NCBI GenBank assembly: GCA_003667865.1
Contig: CP033051.1
Location: 631,501 to 695,500, forward strand
Source: Rossellomorea marisflavi
GTDB lineage: Bacteria; Bacillota; Bacilli; Bacillales; Bacillaceae_B
Direction: 5' to 3'
DNA: 64,000 bases
The translations under genes were made by a program, and so were the position numbers. This document shows positions 1 through 7,103 of the stretch, one piece after another (within the stretch, counting starts at the first letter, position 1; each line of letters starts with the position of its first letter). Below the pieces are notes generated by a model. The model saw only the letters and a list, made by a program, of their open reading frames with translations. It was not told where the DNA came from and ran no database searches.

Positions 1-970
1 CTGTTTTTTCCTCACTAATCACACCAGCAATACTCATCGCCAATCCTGCAACAGCCACTGAGTAAGCAAAGCCAATCAGCAGAAGCTGCCCAATATTGCT
101 TCCCCATTCCACACTAAATAGGAGACTTGTTGTAAAAACAAATACGATAAATTGTAGAAAAGTAAAGGATAACGTTCCTAGAAATTTCCCCAGTATAATT
201 GAAGAATGTCGGATTGGACTGCTCATTAATCGTGCTAGTGTTTCCGTATTACGCTCTTGGACAATTGTTTTTGCTCCAATAGTTGTATTAAATAAAATAA
301 ACATTGCACCCATAGCTGCTGCGTAGTATTGCATTCCCGAAATCGGTTCCTTTCCATCCATCTCAGCAGTTACAGCATTCACCTGTGACTCCGCAATAGT
401 CGATAGATTATTTGATAATCCTGAGATAGTACCTGCTATATCAAGATCTTGATCCATAGCCGCAACTGGCATTGCTGACAATTCCTTTGCTACAACTGCT
501 GTCGCGATGGAAACAGAAGTAACTCGATCAACATATGACTCTGTTATCGAACTAAGAATAGATGCTTGAAGGTTTTTGGCTGGATCTTTTATCACTTTTA
601 CCGGTTTACCATCACCTTCTAGAAGTCCTTCACCCCACTTCTCAGGAAACACTAATCCTGCATCAACCTTCTCCTGCTCCAATGCTTCTTTCAATTTCGT
701 TTCTGTCTTAAACTCCTTCACCGTCAAACTCTCTTCCAACGCTTCTCCTCTAAGGACTGTCTCGATAAATTGATTGGTCATATCATCGGCAGACATCACA
801 ACAACTCCAACAGTTGTATCAGGCAATGACGCTTCATCATCAAAGACACCCCCAAGTGCCGTTCCGAGTATGGCTGTTAACACTACAGGCATTAATAAAA
901 GCGTGATAAACGACTTTCGATCATGTAAACGAATCTTGATATCCTTCCATGCGATCGTGAACATACTCAT
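1..970 (-). CDS. ABC-2 type transporter permease (3' end beyond window)
   Basis: Reading leftward from the ATG at 970, about 323 codons stay open to the window edge. The start follows AGGAGG by eight bases. An N-terminal membrane segment (around residues 20-40, RKSFITLLLMPVVLTAIL) precedes a long extracytoplasmic stretch. Membrane segments resume near residue 230 with the ABC-2 signature-like region NTTIGAKTIVQERNTETLARL. This is the layout of ABC2_membrane_3 exporters. It starts 12 bases after the ATPase stop, so the two are one operon. With the upstream kinase and regulator the order equals B. subtilis lnrJ-K-L-M, the linearmycin resistance locus. The substrate is inferred only from that synteny, and a second permease (lnrN position) would lie outside. 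Confidence 0.85.
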   Translation of the reverse strand, partial: MSMFTIAWKDIKIRLHDRKSFITLLLMPVVLTAILGTALGGVFDDEASLPDTTVGVVVMSADDMTNQFIETVLRGEALEESLTVKEFKTETKLKEALEQEKVDAGLVFPEKWGEGLLEGDGKPVKVIKDPAKNLQASILSSITESYVDRVTSVSIATAVVAKELSAMPVAAMDQDLDIAGTISGLSNNLSTIAESQVNAVTAEMDGKEPISGMQYYAAAMGAMFILFNTTIGAKTIVQERNTETLARLMSSPIRHSSIILGKFLGTLSFTFLQFIVFVFTTSLLFSVEWGSNIGQLLLIGFAYSVAVAGLAMSIAGVISEEKT

Positions 971-982
971 GATTACAGCCTC

Positions 983-1918
983 CTAGTCTCGTAACGAACG
1001 CCCTGTCAGCTGCAGGAATAGCGTCTCAAGATTTGATTCTTTTATTTCAACGGCTTCAACTTTCAGCCCTTCGTTTACAGCTGTTGTGATGATGGAACCC
1101 AGTACTTCCTGAGGACTTTGCGTGTATACCTCAATCGTTCCAGATTCTTCTTTAAAAACTACCTGCTTCACGTTTTCGACCTGCTTCATAGCTTCTAATG
1201 CCTCACTAGAACACGTTTCAACCATTACCTCCACAAAGCTGCTTCCTGCTATACGACTACAAAGCTCCGACTTAGTGCCAATCGCAATCACTTCTCCATG
1301 GTCAATGATACCAACTCGAGTACAAAGGAACTCAACTTCCTCCATATAATGACTTGTGTATATAATCGTCATCCCTTTTTCATTTAAGCTCTTGACTGTT
1401 TCTAAAATATGATTTCGTGACTGCGGATCAATTCCAACTGTAGGTTCATCCATAATTAACAGCTCAGGTTCGTGCATTAATGCTGCACCAATATTAATTC
1501 TTCGTTTCATACCACCGGAAAAGGTTTCCACTCTATCTTTCTCCCGGTCTTTTAGCCCTACGATGTCCAGTACTTCCTCCACCCGCTTTTTTGCCTTCGT
1601 ACCCGTTAAGCCGTACATTTTGCCCCAAAACAACAGATTATCCCTTGCCGACATCGTAGGATATAGAGCAATTTCCTGAGGAACGACTCCAATTTTTTTC
1701 TTGATTTCAATTGGTGATGCTTTAACCGACTGGTTGGCAACAAGCACATCCCCTTGATCCGCCGACACAAGCCCACAAATCATTGAAATGGTTGTGGATT
1801 TCCCTGCACCATTCGGACCTAGCAGACCGAATGCTTCCCCCTTTTCAATTGTAAAGGAGACATTTTTAACGACTTCTTTCTTTCCAAAGCTCTTCTTCAG
1901 CTCTTTCACCTCTAACAT
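983..1918 (-). CDS. ABC transporter ATP-binding protein, LnrL-like
   Basis: This is the 311-residue ATPase of a drug or lipid exporter. It shows Walker A GPNGAGKST (34-42), Q-loop VPQE (about 79-82), signature SGGMKRR (134-140), Walker B LLIMDEP (153-159) and the switch histidine in TSH (190). The roughly 90-residue C-terminal extension is typical of ABC-2 ATPases. I place the start at the ATG at 1918 because GAGGAG lies seven bases upstream. The longer GTG reading from 1933 would begin inside that Shine-Dalgarno. The length matches what I recall for B. subtilis LnrL/YfiL. It is cotranscribed with the permease and is probably induced by the response regulator encoded upstream. Confidence 0.9.
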   Translation of the reverse strand: MLEVKELKKSFGKKEVVKNVSFTIEKGEAFGLLGPNGAGKSTTISMICGLVSADQGDVLVANQSVKASPIEIKKKIGVVPQEIALYPTMSARDNLLFWGKMYGLTGTKAKKRVEEVLDIVGLKDREKDRVETFSGGMKRRINIGAALMHEPELLIMDEPTVGIDPQSRNHILETVKSLNEKGMTIIYTSHYMEEVEFLCTRVGIIDHGEVIAIGTKSELCSRIAGSSFVEVMVETCSSEALEAMKQVENVKQVVFKEESGTIEVYTQSPQEVLGSIITTAVNEGLKVEAVEIKESNLETLFLQLTGRSLRD

Positions 1919-2023
1919 ATTTCCACTCCTCACTAGGGTTATTTTCCAGTACCTATTATCAACATCTAAAGTATAACGCCTCTTGTTACACTCTGAATCC
2001 CTCTTGAGATAGAAATTTCCTCA

Positions 2024-2049
2024 CAAAAAAAACAGCTATATCAGCTGTA
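2024..2049 (-). terminator. Rho-independent terminator after the response regulator
   Basis: On the minus strand ACAGCT-GATAT-AGCTGT is followed by a run of eight T. It lies 32 bases past the regulator stop, so the kinase/regulator pair and the ABC genes are separate transcripts. The stretch 1919-2023 should then hold the ABC promoter. Confidence 0.75.
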
Positions 2050-2080
2050 TTTCATCGTGAGCTATGCTAAAAGTCATGTA

Positions 2081-2740
2081 TCAAAAGTTCGTAATGTTAT
2101 AGCGTACAGCAAAAATCGCTGCTTGCGTACGATCTCGTAGTTCGAGCTTGCTAATTAAATTGGAAACATGATTTTTCACAGTACCCTCTGTTATGTAGAG
2201 TTCCTGCGCGATCTCTTTATTGTTTAGACCATGCCCCAGCTTTTGTAACACCTCCAACTCCCGTTCTGTTAGCTCTTTTATAATATCAGGAGTTTCACTA
2301 GTCACCTCAGGAGACTGCGTCCGTTTCATTTCTTTAACAATCTCTGCTGTTAGTTCCTTCGGCAATACCATCCCACCAGATTGAACGGTCATGATTGCCT
2401 GCACAATCGCATCAGTTGGCATATCTTTTAATAAATATCCACTTGCTCCTTGTTCAAGTGCCTCAAAAATTAAACCACTGTCGTTGAAGGTTGTGAGCAT
2501 CAACACCTTAATCTCTGGAAAGGCCGTTGTAATCAACTTTGTTCCTTCTACTCCGTTTGCGATTGGCATACGAATATCCATGAGCACAAGGTCTGGTTGT
2601 AGCTCGCTTGCTTTTTCAAATGCTTCTTGACCGTTGGACGCTACGCCAACGACCTCAATCTCTGAGCGTAAATTCAGAATTGTCGCAAGTCCGTCCCTCA
2701 TCAATTCCTGGTCATCAACAATGACGATCTTAACCATCAT
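2081..2740 (-). CDS. NarL/LuxR-family response regulator (LnrK-like)
   Basis: A receiver domain is followed by a LuxR-type helix-turn-helix. Receiver residues are the acidic pair D9/D10, phospho-acceptor D55 in LMDIRMP, T83 and K105. The C-terminal domain begins with LTERELEVLQ and contains GTVKNHVSNLISKL. The start at 2740 overlaps the kinase stop as ATGA; a second ATG follows at once at 2737, and GGGGGAG precedes both. The longer reading from 2758 lies inside the kinase gene and would cover this Shine-Dalgarno. It is translationally coupled to the sensor kinase, and its likely target is the ABC operon immediately downstream. Confidence 0.9.
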   Translation of the reverse strand: MMVKIVIVDDQELMRDGLATILNLRSEIEVVGVASNGQEAFEKASELQPDLVLMDIRMPIANGVEGTKLITTAFPEIKVLMLTTFNDSGLIFEALEQGASGYLLKDMPTDAIVQAIMTVQSGGMVLPKELTAEIVKEMKRTQSPEVTSETPDIIKELTERELEVLQKLGHGLNNKEIAQELYITEGTVKNHVSNLISKLELRDRTQAAIFAVRYNITNF

Positions 2741-3936
2741 GCTCCCCCCATTTGCCACTGAATCTCTTTTAATGGAAAACTCGCTTTTACACTAAAACCT
2801 TTTGACGGATTGCTTTCGAATACGATACTGCCACCGTGTTCATGCACGCGTTCTCTCATATTTTTAAGTCCAAATCCGGGATTCACCTTTGTAGAACCAG
2901 AGCCATTATCTTCAATAATGATTTCCAAAGTAGACTCAGACACTCCCATGACAATGCTGCATTCATCTGCTTGCCCATGTCGTACCGCATTGGTAATGGA
3001 CTCTTGAATTACTCGTGTTGTATCTAGCTGGATTGAAATCGGAATATGTGACACATCTCCTTTTACGGTAAAACTCGACTTCAATCCCGTCATCTTTTGA
3101 TAGTCTTCGAGAAGCTTTCGAATAGTAGAAATAAGTGATTGCGGCTGCACATGATCCTTCAGCGTGCGGACAGATAGCCGAATTTCTTGAAGTGTATTTC
3201 TCGCTAGCTCCTCACAAAGCAGCATCGTTTGTTTGCTTCTTTCTGGTTGTGAGTCTAACAATTCCTTTGCTACCTGGAGCTGTACAAGCAATGCTGTCAT
3301 TTTATGACCAACTGTATCATGTATCTCTCCTGAAATTCGGTTCCGTTCTCGAATCAATGTCAACTCTTCTATTTCACTAGAATAATGGTGTAGCTGTTGA
3401 TGCGCACTTTTTAAAGCTTGATGTGTTTCTTGAAGCTCGTCATATTGTTGTTCAATTTTCTGTTGTGCATGAGAAAGCTTATAAATCAAGTGACCTACAA
3501 CCGCTGCGAACAGGACAAACGTAAAATTAATAACATGCTCCATCACGTGTAAACTGCCTGTTACACGATAAGCATAGTAGAACGATCCGCCCCAAATCAT
3601 GAAGAACGCAAGTGCAAATCCCCATATGATTCTTTTATTCTCTGAAAATAAAAAGAGTGTTACAGCATTGACTCCAAACAATATTAAATAAAGAGTTGAT
3701 TCTGGAAAGAAATACACAAATCCAACAATAAAAAGAGAATCTAATGCCAGCGGAATAGAATAATATTTCTTCCCTAAAGCACTTCCTAAAAAGAGATGAT
3801 TCAATGAAAATCCTATAACAGCAAATAGGACAAATCCGAGTTGGAATGCTGTATGCTCCCCAACAGAAGAATAGTAGATATAACTAATCAGAATAAACAT
3901 AACCAGGCGAATATTACTTAAAAGCCTTAACTTCAT
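2737..3936 (-). CDS. Sensor histidine kinase, HisKA_3 type (LnrJ-like)
   Basis: This membrane sensor kinase pairs with the overlapping response regulator. About six hydrophobic segments fill residues 8-152. A coiled-coil linker follows, then the HisKA_3 dimerisation helix with phospho-acceptor H206 in GEIHDTVGH. The ATPase domain has an N-box (ITNAVRHGQ) and G-boxes (DNGSGS, GFGLKNMRERV). The start at 3936 has AGAGGTG five bases upstream; the reading from 3972 adds a Cys-rich leader without a ribosome site. At 399 residues it is close to B. subtilis LnrJ. A polyene or linearmycin-type membrane stress signal is inferred from synteny only. Confidence 0.88.
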   Translation of the reverse strand: MKLRLLSNIRLVMFILISYIYYSSVGEHTAFQLGFVLFAVIGFSLNHLFLGSALGKKYYSIPLALDSLFIVGFVYFFPESTLYLILFGVNAVTLFLFSENKRIIWGFALAFFMIWGGSFYYAYRVTGSLHVMEHVINFTFVLFAAVVGHLIYKLSHAQQKIEQQYDELQETHQALKSAHQQLHHYSSEIEELTLIRERNRISGEIHDTVGHKMTALLVQLQVAKELLDSQPERSKQTMLLCEELARNTLQEIRLSVRTLKDHVQPQSLISTIRKLLEDYQKMTGLKSSFTVKGDVSHIPISIQLDTTRVIQESITNAVRHGQADECSIVMGVSESTLEIIIEDNGSGSTKVNPGFGLKNMRERVHEHGGSIVFESNPSKGFSVKASFPLKEIQWQMGGA

Positions 3937-4071
3937 ACCACACCTCTTTAGAGGACAGATACACTGTCCCATACTAGTAAACTCTCAGATTAGGTAACAT
4001 TATCCTCACTTTGACCGAACTGGAAGATACCTCCATTATAATCCTAAAAGCACCGTTTGGAAATTGTAAAT

Positions 4072-4113
4072 AGGGACGGACCTTTCGCGCCTCAAGCGCG
4101 AAGGTCCGTCCCT
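4072..4113. repeat. GGGACGGACC palindrome, copy 1
   Basis: AGGGACGGACCTT and AAGGTCCGTCCCT flank a CGCGC/GCGCG stem and a five-base loop, with one unpaired T. It sits 40 bases behind the stop of the minus-strand anti-sigma gene. It belongs to a family with further copies at 6255, 23721, 38140 and (imperfect) 39612. Confidence 0.85.
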
Positions 4114-4153
4114 GTATAAATACTTGAAGGTCTATGTCTTTTTAGTATGGACT

Positions 4154-5566
4154 TCATTCAGAATACAAGTAAGGTTTTTGCTCCCAAGTAAGTTGCTCTT
4201 TATCATTATTTCTCCCATAAAAGGAAGCTATCTTTGGAACATCCACTCGTACAATGTATTGATATTGTCCTTGGTCCCATACTTTTTTATTTTTCTTCTT
4301 GAATTCCTCAGAAGCATTTACAATTCTAGTAAATTCATCTAGAAAATATTTTCCTGCCTCCTTTGCTATTGAATCAGAAGTACTCTCTTCCATACTAACT
4401 ACAAAGTATAAAGGAGAGTGACCCTCACCTGTGACAGTCCCCCTTTCTACGCTGGGAAACCTTTCTAATAGTCTTTTAGTTGCAAGATCAATTAATTCTG
4501 TTTTAATTTTCATTTTTTCTAATTCTGATAATATTTCTTCATAGTTCGTGTAATTATCGGGAACCTCTAGTGTTAGTGTCAAATCTTTAAGTTCTTCATT
4601 TAGTTTTAACTCTTTGTAGATAATATTTGTAACCTTAACACCAGAGTTATATCCATTCTTCTCTAGAACAATTCCTGTGTCATAATCAATTTTTGCTATT
4701 ATTTCATCCCATACTTGATTTCTAGCATCATTCCCTTTTAACTTTAACAACACCCAGTTTTCTTTCTCACTTTTCTCAACAAAACTCCACTCATAATCTT
4801 TAAACTCTGTTTCATCCAAGTGATACACTGGATCTCCATTGTAAAGTCCTCTATCCTTCTTCCATTCTGAAGCAGATATAGAGCTAGTTTTCATATGTTG
4901 GAAGGTTTTATTCATGTGATTAACAATGACAACTTTATCATTCATTGAATAATAGGATAAGTTGCCGATGAGTTCACCATTTTTATAGTTTTTTGTATTT
5001 TCCTTTTCAATAAATTGATCACCTTCAAAAGTTGCAACAATTTCTTTTTCCGTTATTTCACCTGTGTCAAGGCTCTCGACTTCATATCTAAGATAATGTT
5101 TATTTATTTCGGTGCTTTCTTCATCGTATATACCTTGAAAATATTTCTTCCACTCTTCACCTGTTTTGTCCCATTGGGTATCTACATTCTCTTCTTCTAC
5201 TTCAGGCTCAACAGGTTTTTCTTCTGGCTCTTGTTCCTTTACATAATCCTCTACTTTACTTGTCGGTATCTGATCGACTGGAGGTACGACTACCCTTTGA
5301 TCCGGTTCCTCTTCATGAGTTTCTGTAGCTAACTGATCATTAGTATTGTCGTTAAGGTCGAAGAAAGAAAAAGAAATAACAGATAGCAATACAACAGCAG
5401 CAGCTGTTAACCCGTAATGAAAATATACAGACTTTTTAGAAGTGGCCTTTGCTTCCGTAGCTTTTTGCATAATCTCAGCTCTTCTAGATCTAAATTGGTG
5501 TTTTGAAAAAATGTCTTTTTCTAACGAATTCTTTATCTCTTGCTGTTCTTGTTGTTTATTTTTCAT
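4154..5566 (-). CDS. Membrane-anchored anti-sigma factor candidate
   Basis: This 470-residue protein has a charged cytoplasmic N-terminus (1-47), one membrane segment (about 48-69), an acidic Pro-rich linker and a large external domain rich in beta-type sequence. Its gene overlaps the upstream ECF sigma gene by 11 bases, the usual arrangement for a cognate anti-sigma factor. AGGAGG is eight bases before the ATG at 5566; the ATG two codons upstream is too close. The cytoplasmic EIMQK and juxtamembrane RVVVPPV motifs recur in the second sigma-linked membrane protein (17038-17916), which marks the two as paralogues despite different external domains. I do not recognise the external domain as a named family. 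The anti-sigma role is inferred from position and topology. Confidence 0.7.
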   Translation of the reverse strand: MKNKQQEQQEIKNSLEKDIFSKHQFRSRRAEIMQKATEAKATSKKSVYFHYGLTAAAVVLLSVISFSFFDLNDNTNDQLATETHEEEPDQRVVVPPVDQIPTSKVEDYVKEQEPEEKPVEPEVEEENVDTQWDKTGEEWKKYFQGIYDEESTEINKHYLRYEVESLDTGEITEKEIVATFEGDQFIEKENTKNYKNGELIGNLSYYSMNDKVVIVNHMNKTFQHMKTSSISASEWKKDRGLYNGDPVYHLDETEFKDYEWSFVEKSEKENWVLLKLKGNDARNQVWDEIIAKIDYDTGIVLEKNGYNSGVKVTNIIYKELKLNEELKDLTLTLEVPDNYTNYEEILSELEKMKIKTELIDLATKRLLERFPSVERGTVTGEGHSPLYFVVSMEESTSDSIAKEAGKYFLDEFTRIVNASEEFKKKNKKVWDQGQYQYIVRVDVPKIASFYGRNNDKEQLTWEQKPYLYSE

Positions 5567-6107
5567 GATCATAGCCTCCTTCTCGCACTGCTTTTAACTG
5601 GTTGCGACCTCGTTCTAGTCTTGTTCGAACCGTTGATGCATTCACCTTTAAGAGCTTACTTATTTCCTCTGTGTTTAGATCCTCATAATAGAATAGGACC
5701 AAGATTTCTCGGTACTTAATAGGTAAGCTCAACAGATCTTCCCCGAGACTTTTATTGCTCTCATCTTGGATCAGAATGCTCTCGGGACTTTCAATTGATT
5801 GTTTCTGAAAAACGTGAACGATGTCGTTCCACCATGCCGTTTTACGCTTTGTCGAGCGAAGGTAATCTTTACAATGGTTAGCGGTAATACTAAAAATCCA
5901 GGTCTTCAGCTCTGACCTTTGTTCAAACCGTTTAAGGTTTTTGTATATTTTTATAAAAACGTCCTGAGAAATATCTTCTGCTAATGACCAGTCTTTTACA
6001 TAAGTATAAGCAAATTGTACGACAGCTTTTTCATACTGAACGACAATCTCATCAAAATACTCTAGCGTCAATCCTCCGTAGTCCTCTTTATTAATATCGC
6101 TTTGCAT
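5556..6107 (-). CDS. ECF-type sigma-70 family RNA polymerase sigma factor
   Basis: A compact sigma factor of about 183 residues. Region 2 shows AEDISQDVFIKIYKNL and TWIFSITANHCKDYLRS. Region 4 shows LPIKYREILVLFYYEDL and the helix-turn-helix NASTVRTRLERGR. Two starts are possible: ATG 6107 with GGAGG five bases upstream (preferred), or ATG 6119 behind AAAGGGG. It is cotranscribed with the membrane anti-sigma candidate. A TGAGAC-N17-CGTC element upstream suggests autoregulation. It is clearly paralogous to the sigma factor at 17922-18479 (shared YVK-W, AQ/EDISQ and ITAN-CKDYLR blocks). Confidence 0.9.
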   Translation of the reverse strand: MQSDINKEDYGGLTLEYFDEIVVQYEKAVVQFAYTYVKDWSLAEDISQDVFIKIYKNLKRFEQRSELKTWIFSITANHCKDYLRSTKRKTAWWNDIVHVFQKQSIESPESILIQDESNKSLGEDLLSLPIKYREILVLFYYEDLNTEEISKLLKVNASTVRTRLERGRNQLKAVREGGYDHEK

Positions 6108-6156
6108 GGCATCCTCCATGGTGTATAGCCCCTTTATAAATTAAATTCAATTCTTT

Positions 6157-6183
6157 GACGTATGAAGGGGATATACTGTCTCA
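6157..6183 (-). promoter_or_regulatory. ECF-type promoter, candidate autoregulatory
   Basis: Minus strand: TGAGAC (6183-6178), 17 bases, then CGTC (6160-6157), 38-50 bases before the possible starts of the ECF sigma gene. ECF promoters carry a GAAAC-like -35 and a CGTC/CGTA -10. The same element with identical spacing precedes the second ECF gene. Confidence 0.6.
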
Positions 6184-6254
6184 TTATTTAACGAATTTAT
6201 TTTAAATTATAGTTAAAGAAATAGACGAAAACTAAGAACAGACGTTACACGAAA

Positions 6255-6293
6255 AGGACGGACCTTTCGCGAATAACGCGAAGGTCCGTCCCT
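6255..6293. repeat. GGGACGGACC palindrome, copy 2
   Basis: AGGACGGACCTTTCGCG and CGCGAAGGTCCGTCCCT flank a five-base loop. It begins immediately after the stop codon of the minus-strand DUF3221-like gene and may serve as its terminator. The stem heads match copy 1; the centre differs. Confidence 0.85.
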
Positions 6294-6294
6294 C

Positions 6295-6639
6295 TTATTT
6301 GGTTATGAGACTAGCATGGGCACTAGGCGGTAAAGATTCTTGGGTGATCCCGTCCCAATAGACACGAACTTTCTCACCAGGTTCAAAGTTGGTTCTTAGA
6401 ATCTTATTAATGAAAGGCATATAATAGTAGGTTCCTTCCATTTTATAGGCTTCTGAATTAACAATTGCAGCAATTTCTTCTTTTGTTCTACCATGTGCCA
6501 TCTTATTATCAAGCTCAACAACATATACACTACCATCACTCGCTGAAGCAACATAACCATGATCAACTTTCGAATGAACAAACCAATAAATAATTCCCAC
6601 AATTATACTGAACACAAGTAAACGTCTTATCTTCTTCAT
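6295..6639 (-). CDS. Small membrane-anchored protein, DUF3221-like
   Basis: This 114-residue protein has an N-terminal hydrophobic anchor (about 5-22) and a small external domain. The domain opens with GYVASASDGSVYVVE and closes with PGEKVRVYWDGITQESLP plus an Ala/His tail. That pattern (a glycine-led strand pair, then a V-W-F/Y-DG-ES-P motif) is the one I associate with DUF3221/YobA-like proteins of Bacillus. No function is known to me. AAAGGGG lies eight bases before the ATG. It lies upstream of the ECF pair on the same strand, but promoter space separates them. Confidence 0.65.
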   Translation of the reverse strand: MKKIRRLLVFSIIVGIIYWFVHSKVDHGYVASASDGSVYVVELDNKMAHGRTKEEIAAIVNSEAYKMEGTYYYMPFINKILRTNFEPGEKVRVYWDGITQESLPPSAHASLITK

Positions 6640-6798
6640 ATAATTAACCCCTTTAATACTCTATTTATACATATCCTAACAGAATCTGGACCTAACTTAT
6701 TTGGTAATAATCCACAAAAGTTTCTCCAGCTTTTCAGTGACAATAGCTTGCACCATTAAAAACAAAAATTCATAGTGTAGAGTAGACGAGGTGATGTT

Positions 6799-6939
6799 TT
6801 GGATAATTATAAAAAATATGAAGTCATTCCGATGGGCACAAGTAAAGGGTTTGAGATCGACTTAGAGAAAATGTACAAAGAATTTGAGGAAGCCACAAAG
6901 CAAGCAATGGAGATGCAAGACAAAATAAAAAAGGAATAA
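6799..6939 (+). CDS. Small charged protein, 46 residues, TTG start
   Basis: A TTG at 6799 follows GAGGTG by five bases and opens a 46-codon frame ending TAA. The product is hydrophilic and Lys/Glu-rich: DNYKKYEVIPMGTSKGFEID, then a predicted helix ending KQAMEMQDKIKKE. Codon use looks like real coding sequence, and the alternative ATG at 6794 gives only a short unrelated frame. No homologue is recognised. It stands alone between a minus-strand gene and the dynamin operon terminator. Confidence 0.55.
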   Translation: MDNYKKYEVIPMGTSKGFEIDLEKMYKEFEEATKQAMEMQDKIKKE

Positions 6940-7051
6940 TATTTTATTTTGCATTTTGCCTCAAATATACCAAAGAAGTAGGATGCATCATTGCCAACGT
7001 CCAACTTAATTTGTAATATGGGTTTTTCTCCAAGAAAAAGCTATCAAACTG

Positions 7052-7091
7052 AAAAAAATACAATAGCCCCCTTCTCACTAAAAGGGGGCTA
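7052..7091 (-). terminator. Terminator of the dynamin operon
   Basis: On the minus strand TAGCCCCCTT and AAGGGGGCTA flank an eight-base loop and are followed by a T-rich stretch. It lies 13 bases past the stop of the 931-residue GTPase, the last gene of the operon. Confidence 0.85.
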
Positions 7092-7103
7092 ACAGAAGTT
7101 TTC

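Noticed and set aside
5015-5332. 105-codon hydrophobic plus-strand frame
   Set aside because: Shadow of the acidic, charged linker of the anti-sigma candidate, with no ribosome site.
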